This document shows, piece after piece, positions 43,501-52,500 of a DNA stretch of 59,370 nt. Positions within the stretch are counted from its first letter, which is position 1, and each line of letters begins with the position of its first letter. Under the pieces are notes generated by a model that saw only the letters and a program-made list of their open reading frames with translations, ran no database searches and was not told where the DNA came from. Made by a program: the position numbers and the translations under genes. Origin of the DNA: Helochares maculicollis (lineage: Eukaryota; Arthropoda; Insecta; Coleoptera; Hydrophilidae); assembly GCA_033557835.1 (NCBI GenBank), contig JAWQRO010000092.1:1-59370 (forward strand), given 5' to 3'.

Positions 43501-46500
43501 CTTCAAGGCTTCTAGACCACGTTTAAGTTCAGCAACCCATCTTTTTACTGTACTAATTGAAAGAAAAGAGCCCTAACACACTTTCAACATTTGTTCGTAG
43601 ATTTCCTTTACTTTTAAGCCTTCCAAAAATAAAAATTCAGTCACTACACGATTCTTTTTAACAAAAATTCTGTGACACGCCGACACTAAATGCCCTTTAA
43701 ACAAAGAATGAATTGACAGATTTAAATAAAACTTCACATACGTTCATATGAAGAGTGTACCAACATAGCAAAAAAATTTAGGCCAGTAGCAACGCCTTTT
43801 CTTATAAAGCCGAAAACTTTATGAACAAGTTAGTAAATACGTTTGGGAGTCATTTATCAGAAAACCTTTGCAAGAATATAAATATGACAGAGTTTGATAC
43901 AAGGTGGTAAATACTTCCTTGGCGGTTTAATTTGGAGATGTTTATTCCACTGCTGCAAGACTTATTCATAAGTCAAACTTACTACATAAAATAAATAAAA
44001 CCAATACTAGAAATATCTGTCATTAAAAATAAAGAATAAATTGAAGATGAATGTGCTACGAGTTGTCTGTTTGAAAGTAAGTTGTTATAATGTTTTAATA
44101 ATTCCAGCCATCATGTAGATTATTAATAAAAGCTGAAAAAGATAAATTTTGAAGTTACTTCAGTATAAACTTTTGATGAATAATATTATGATCATTCAAA
44201 TAATTAACATAAATAGAAGGAAAACTGGTTGAAAGCATCACTAACAATTATAAAATAGTCGCAGTTTGCGGTGTTAATATATTAGTAATAATGTGTAGAT
44301 ATTTATTTATAATAAAAATTAAAATATAGATATGTAGGTTTTTTTTAAAGAAACATAGTTGTTATTGTTTTTTAAAATATGAGTTACTTGTAATAATTTA
44401 TCCAAACATGTCTATGTGTATGGATTTTAACTATGTTAACCGTCATAATATGCATCTTCTGCATAGACTAATGGTGGCCCAGAAAGTAATAAAATTTTAA
44501 ATTCAAAATGTCCTTAGAATGATAACAACATGTGAATACATTAATGTGATACACCACCTAAACCTGACTAAATTTGATTAGGGTGTTGTCAAAAAATAGT
44601 TTTTTCGTACAACGTAATCCCGAATCAAGATCTAAAATTGCTAGTAAATACCAAAATTCGACCCTTTTAATGAAATAAAAATCTAAAAGAGTGAACCAAA
44701 ACTTCTAACATCCAGAAGCTAAAGTTATTGCAGCATATCTATAGCTATAAGAACTGAATTGTTGATTATTTACAGTGAAATTTCAAGCTCTCCGATAGAA
44801 ACAGCTGTCTATAGCCAACCACGTGTTTCCGGTCAAATTTGCATTTTCCGTGTCATCACCTTGCTGAGTTTTCACGTTAATAAGAGAAATCCATTTTAAT
44901 TCATTTAAACTAAAATCATTATATCGTTGTTTACGAAAATTGGTCCGGAGCTTAAATAAAATGGGTTTTCTAAGTTGAACAGAGGAAATACAGATCAAAC
45001 AAATTATAAACGTAAATATAAAAAATACATATTAGGCTGGAGAACTTGCAAAAAAAAACTCTAAATTAAAAAACAAACTGCTCTCGTAGTCCTGTATTTA
45101 CAACAACTAATGAACATTTTCAAAGGAGTTGTTTACGGGGGAACTTATGGTTTAACTTAAACTTGCAAATTATCACATATAAATAAATGTGTTGATATTT
45201 TTTTTGTTTGCTGTGCAGAATCAAGTGCTTTATTTCAAGAGAAAATAAATATTGTACCATGAAGGAAAAGAGTTTCCAAGTGTTGCGATTGCCCAGCTTC
45301 AAGTGCAACAAATGAAAAGCCGATAGTGAAGACTTCAATGCAACCGAATAATTAACAATAACAATATGTGTTTAAAATAATTGTGAAGATGAATCTTATA
45401 TAAACATCAATTTTCAGGAAAAAATAAAATGTGCCGTAAATGGACAGATTATGAGGCAACAGAAAATTGTATAAAACGAGTTTCAAGTATTATCAAACCG
45501 TTTCTTGCAGAAAATAATAAATAACAAAGTTTTGTCTCTCAAACGCACTTCCAGATGAAAATTTAAAGGACTTCATCAATTAGTTTATAAAACACCTACG
45601 AAATTAGAAAGTTCATCCAGAGATAGTCAACCAAACAAAAGAAAACACTTATTACAAAGCCCCAACGGTACTAATGCATTAATAAAAGCGGCAAACACAC
45701 TTTTAATATTGGTTTTCAAATACTGGATAATATTTTTAATCACTTCAAGAAGCTATGCTAGAAACAATATATGACAATGGCTCCAACATATTTAAACTCA
45801 CTTATATTGGAGAAATAAATCTTCATAGGCAATGAATTCTACCAATTAGTATATAAGCAAATTTATTTAACAATCTAAAACAACCTTAATATGACTCGAT
45901 ATTATCATTAGTAGTCAAATTTGTAGTTTTGATTTAATTTACTTCTATAATAATAAATGTTATCGTTTGCCACTATTATTATGGGGCAAATTATATCCGG
46001 CATTTCCCGCTATTACTATAAGCCAAAGCGAGAAATAAATTGGATAAATCTGATTGTTTATAAAAAAAACGTAACAATTACGAATTGCCAAGTCGCAGAT
46101 TACCATAAATTGTTTGTTATACGCAAGTGTGCAGATACATATAAAGATGTTTACCTGAAATCAAGCTCGCCTACTCATGACTTTTCAGAATGTCCTTTCT
46201 TCCCTCTAGTTTTCCGGTTATGGCAGAACTAATTATTTGTGGTTATTACGTGGGTTTGGTTCAGTTCGGTGCCTTAGAATTTTATGTCGTATATATGAGT
46301 TGTTTTGTCATAAGTTATTTATCTGTTTTTATTTATTTTCCACTAAAACGTATTGTGCAGATCAAGAAGTGATGGATAGTTTTCTCCTTCAGATACACGT
46401 GATTTATAGTGTTTAGCACAGTTTGTGCTTTTTAGTAAATCACGAATTCGATAGGCAATGTTTGATTTGCATTAGCTTCGTTTGATCGACCGCTGCTTCT

Positions 46501-49500
46501 TATAAAATCTAATTGCTGCTGGAAATCATGAATACGACTCTCATTCCAGCACAATTTTCGTGACTATTTTGCATTGGAATTCTGATATCCGCTTCTGAGA
46601 TAAATAGTTTTGCTTTCTTGTACTCTATACTCAGTTGTTGCGAAACCTTACATTAGACAGTAGTACCTATTAAATACGAAAAATAGAATAATACTTCAAG
46701 AAACGAGCAAATATATTGGAATTCTCCAGAATCTCTTGAATAAGTTAGTTCACGAGAACTAAATGGTATTGCTTAAAAATTAATAGGCGTAGAAACTTAC
46801 GTAGAAGTTTTTCGTGCAGTTCTTTATGCAAATTGTGTCTTTACAATATGCAAGTTTTATCTACGTGAGTTTTATAATGCAAAGCCCACTTCTATTGATT
46901 ATACAATAAATCATTTTTACACTCAGAACCATCTTGACGATAAGCAATACTACTAAATGAAGAAGAAATCTTAACAGAACGCAGAACCTCTAACTATAAA
47001 ATCAAATCCTCAAGAGAATTGATTTACCTCAAAATTCCTAACAATTGACTATTAGTGTATTTTAAAACCAAACAACGTATAAAAATGTTAAAGTAGACCT
47101 CACCGAAATACGAAAAATTGCGGCAAAAAATAAATGATGGAATGTCCAAAATTAACTTCAAGTATAAATCAAGACATTAATTCCTGATTGCAGTTAAATG
47201 ATCAACAAAAATCCTGAATTTTAGATGCAAAAAAATTTCAATCTAAAAATTCATAAAAATTGCAGGGGTAAATACAAAACAGAGAAAAAGCGGCTAAGCA
47301 ATAAAAAAGTTGCATTAAGGGAAGATATTTATTCGTCTTAATTTTCGTACATTAGTACATTTTTGAAAACCTGCAGTTTTTTTAGATTTATGCAAAAAAC
47401 TTTTAAAGACAACTTCTTTGATTCCCAAACAAGCTCAACTTCATAAACGCTCTGTAGTCTAAGAAATAAGTAATAAATAAGAAATAATTGTATTCGTTAG
47501 AGTTAAAAGCAATTTCTGGAGTCACAATTTTTAAAGGGTTAATCCGTGAGTCTGGCAAAAAAAATCCATAGAATTTCGGTTTAAAAAACTGCACATTTTC
47601 GAATTATAAGGAAGAAAATCAGAAAAGATACCAATATCTAACCCATGTATTTACAGAAGAAACTTTCTTTAGATATATACTGTACAACAGCAGCATCAAA
47701 AAGCCCATGTACGATGAATCAAATAGAAATTTTATATTTTCAGAAAATATGTGTGAATATATCTGTGTGTGTGTGTGTGTGTGTATTTTAACAATAACAT
47801 TCTCCTCGAGAACCAACATTATAGTGTTTCTTAAAGATATCGGTTATCCCATATTTTAAGAGAGTAGTGTAAAAGACAATTTTGAATATTAATGAAAGTA
47901 ATGGTAGTTGATTTGAATTAAAATCAAATGGTTAAAATACATTTATAAGTGTTCTTTAATGTTTAATCCTTGTACAAAATTATGAGTAAGTTCTTTTATC
48001 CTAGCATAACATTTGCATTCCCTTGGTAAATATGTTCATTATTTTATCTAAATATGTTCTTTGTTGCAACCAAGAGACTTGAGCATTGTGATTTTAAGCA
48101 TTAGTTTGCGAGCTAATATGTACTTACATGATTTATAATTTTCAAGATGTACTATTTTTTGTTGTGTACAGATTTGTTTTTGTTATTAAATTAAAAACTT
48201 GGAGGTAATTACAAAATATTCATAGTATTTGATTGAAGTGTGTACACGTGTAAAATGTTACATTAAATTCTGATTTTTGCGACATATTTAGGTTTTAATT
48301 ATATAATTATATAAATTATGTATACCGAATCGTTCGTGAGTGGCAGGTAAGTACGTTAGCGCATTTAGAAAAAGCAAAGTTAATAAAGCCTGACACTTGG
48401 AAGTATTCGAGAAAACATCAAAAGTGTCACTTAAGCGACGATTTTTCAGCTGGAGACTTAATGATTGTCGCGATGATTAACCCAATTTTAAATCACACGG
48501 AACGAACTGAACCCGACTGTCGTTATTTTTTTTCTTAGGAAAACGCCTCCCGCCTGGCATTTAAATTTAAATCGCCGTGTGTAACTGCAATTTCAAGAGC
48601 GTTGATAAGTCGGAATTAGACGTTTGCATGTCCGCCGATTGTAAATTTGTGGTGCGCTGGAAACTAATTCGGCAGGTAATGATAGTAATTTACATACGGA
48701 AGGTGTCTTTTTTAAACCAAACTCCTCCGCACAGAATCCATTAAAGTAAATCATAACGAGAAATAAATGAGTTAATTTTTTCAATAATCCTTGCCTAATT
48801 TGATGATTAATAAAGTTTCGAGGGGGGAGCCAAAAATTAGCTAAATTACCATATTCGAAACGACATTAGCCAGACGGAGTGAAATGTCATTAAAAGCTAG
48901 TTAAATTCATATTCCAACGAGATAAGATTGTGCGTTTTGGGCAAATACCGGGCAGAGTGGCAACTGAAAAAATGTTTCTCCGGCTCGATTTTATTAATAG
49001 TTTCAAGTTGGAGAAATACAAGATGTACTTTAAGAATTTTTCTGACGGTTTATATAAAACAACAGGCTTTAACATTACTTAGAGCACAGAAGCTTTTCTG
49101 TGCGAGGTCTTTTTCTCTTCGAACTACAAACAGTAGCAGAGATATTTTTATTGAGTGTTCGAGCGAGCGGAGTGTTGGTGAGTAAGCAAACAAACAACAG
49201 ATGTACCGACCCAATTGAAAGCGCACCATTTAGGTATTCGTAATCGAAGTGTAAATATAGGTATGGATTTAATTTAAGTGGCAAGATCGACGCTTACGTA
49301 ACGGGTTTTATTTTACCGATTGGCTACCGATCGGTGATGAGAGGCGGGTCTTCTTCTGTTTACTTTGCTCGTTGTGCCTCTCTAATTTCGCCAAAATTCA
49401 GATCAGATCGCTTTAGAAAAATCCAGATTATCTAAACGTGTTCGCCACGTGTTAAAACTCAAATGGTATTTAGGTATAAAAGGTTGACTTCGAAAATGCC

Positions 49501-52500
49501 TTCTCGAACGTTTTTTCTCTACCTTCCGCTCCAGGGGACCGAAATATTTCAGGGGTTAGTCGGTTCTTTGAACCGACCAACAACTCGCACATCTTTCCAG
49601 ATCTTTTTATAAACTCACCAGACTCAATATAAGCTGTTTACAGATATCCAACCTCTGCTGTTACTTCTTCGTTTCGCATCTTTCTATCGCTCTATCTCGC
49701 CTTTTCTCCAACCTCGTTTGTCCCACTAACGTATGAGGCATGATGATAGGAAACTACTATTTCATATGTTGAAACATTTTCATTGCGGAACAGAAACTGT
49801 TTATTTATCAACGATTTTTAACTGCTTTGCCATTCGACATGGCTTTCGTTTGTCATGGTGCGATTACGAAAATTATTAAATACTATTTAATATATTTTCT
49901 TTATAATTGTTTATGAATATAAATAAAGTATTAAAATTTTTGCCGTCATACAATTTTGCATGTATTAGAGTGCCCTATATTTTATTCAAAAATTCTTTTC
50001 TCAAAGACAATTTTTTAATTTTTTACTCTTTTGATCATGGAGTCTTATGCAAGTTAATATTTGAGATTTCATTTTAGTTTACGGAAATCTTGAGGTTACA
50101 GATTATACAAAAATATATTTCTTTAAAGCGACAATCTAAGCTTCCAACGTCTAGAATAAGCTATACTTCTAGTAGTTAGCACCTTTCACACAAAATTCCT
50201 ACATTCAAACAAACTTGTTTTACAAGTAACTAACTTCTATATAGAAAATTAAGTTAGAAACAAAAAGCTCACTTCATCAGGCAATTACAATCGTTCCGTT
50301 GCCATTTATACATCCAGAAAATCTATGGTTTAAAAGTACCCCATGAAAATATTAAGAAAAATGTATAACGTCTTAATAAAAGCGTCAGTTTAAGTTTCTA
50401 ACATTCAGAAACATTCCACTTTGCCTCGCTTCGCTTAGTTCCGCAGACGAAGCCTTATCTATCGCTAATTAAGAGCGACAAGGTTTCTTTTATATATAAA
50501 AACAGCAGGCTTAATTATTCCATACCACAACTGATTTATTTGCCATCAATGAAAACATTCCGCAGTATAGTTAATGGATCAAATGATACACGTCATCAAT
50601 TGCAAAAAAAATTAAAGCATAAAAATATCTAAACGTTTTTAATGTTTGTAAACGTTTCGATTTCCTATTGAAAACCATGTGGATGAATAACAAAAGTAGA
50701 AAAAAGTAGACATAAGCTATTGTGAATAAAACATTGTAAATGAAAAAGTTTTGGGCTTTTTTGTATAACTAAACTTAAAAAATCGATTCAGGAATTGAGA
50801 TCATTTCAATGGTTTTAATTAAACTGTTGTTTATTGCACCAGGAAGCACAGTAAGAAACACTTGGCAGCGTTTTGTCTAAAAGCGCATTAAAAATATGAA
50901 TCGGCTGAGTTATTGCACACATAGACCATCTGTCATGTACCTTAGGATAGTTAACGCTTATAAATTCTGCCAAAGTGACAATTAAACATATCCGCGATGT
51001 GTACCTCCAGCCGGATTTGAAAAATTGCCAAAGGCACCTTTCATAATAGTCTTTCAATTCCCCTGAATTATAGTTATTACCTTTGAAAAAATATATGAAA
51101 ATTAGAAACTCTAAAAAAAGAGTGCATCTCCCACGCGGCCAATTTTAAAAGAATTACCGGTGTATAAAACGGTTTTTATAAAAGAACCTTCGAAATTCGG
51201 TTGCCTTTTCTTTCAAGCGCGTTGAATTCAGATGGCTAGGTTTTGGATTAATCTCTTCTTCATCAGCGCTGTTTGTTGCCGCTTGTTTTTTTGAGGGCAT
51301 GTTTGTATTTTGAATTCCGGCATAGGCGGATTATTTAAGTATAACGCGCGCAGAATTTGCAGGACGTATGTAGAATTCACTCGTTAAACAGAAATTATTC
51401 TTAGCTTTGACTTCGGGAGGTTATTTCGAGAGCGTGCCTCATCAAATTCTATGAAGCTGTGCTTGTTCACTCGGTCTGTTTTTGCTAGGACTTTAATTCC
51501 TAACATAATCAATTTTCTTTCGGTCGCTTTGGCTCCCTTCCCTAATTCTAAATATTTACTATTTTTTTACATAAAAATTTGTTTCTAAACAAATGTATTC
51601 AAATGGAAACTGAGAACATTAAGGGAAAATACTGCAAAAATATCCACTGGCATGTATATGTGAGTATTGAATTTATCGTATATAGGTATAATTACACAAT
51701 CGGCGCACCCGCTGTTACTCTGCCACGGAAACCATTGAACAGTGTAATTGCGCCCACATTATGTAGGAATTAAGGCCAACCCACGAAAGGAGTTGACGAG
51801 TTTCGGGCTGCTGTTCTCTATTTTGCTCTTGCTTTCATCGATGAACCCTCATCTTTGTTCTTCGTCTAGCTTTTGCTCCTGCGTTTGATACTGACGGTCG
51901 TACTTTAGTACCGGCCTTTCCTTGACTTTATAGCAAGTTATTAAGTATGATCCAGTTGGAAGACATCAATTTTCTCATCTATACTCATCGGATTTGTTCA
52001 ATATTATAAACACAATTAACCAGCAAATATCTAACGATATATAAACTCTAATTATCAACAAATTAAATGCACCATCTGTTCAAAATCAAAACATTTTACT
52101 GAGGTTTCGGAAATTATATTAATTTGGATTTAGTAGCAATATTTCAGTCGAAGTAGGCAGTCGCAATCGACATCTTTTTGATTTTCACGATACTAGAAGG
52201 ATTTTAAACTGCGAGCTTTTATTTACCAACTCGTCATCTAATTCTAAAATTCAAAACTATACAGACAAAATTGCAAAGTGCACTGTTCGTTTCTGAGTAA
52301 GTGGAAAATCATAGATAAGCATCGAGCTCAATTTTATTTAGTTACAATTCTAATAGGTCAATCTTTATAAAATGTTTTTAAAATCTATCATGTATAAAAT
52401 GGAAAGTTATTTTAATGAACGGCTTCAAAATTTTATTTATTTTTCAAATCGTAATAGCTACGATTTGTTAGAGAGAATTATTATTTGCAGTATGTCGTTA

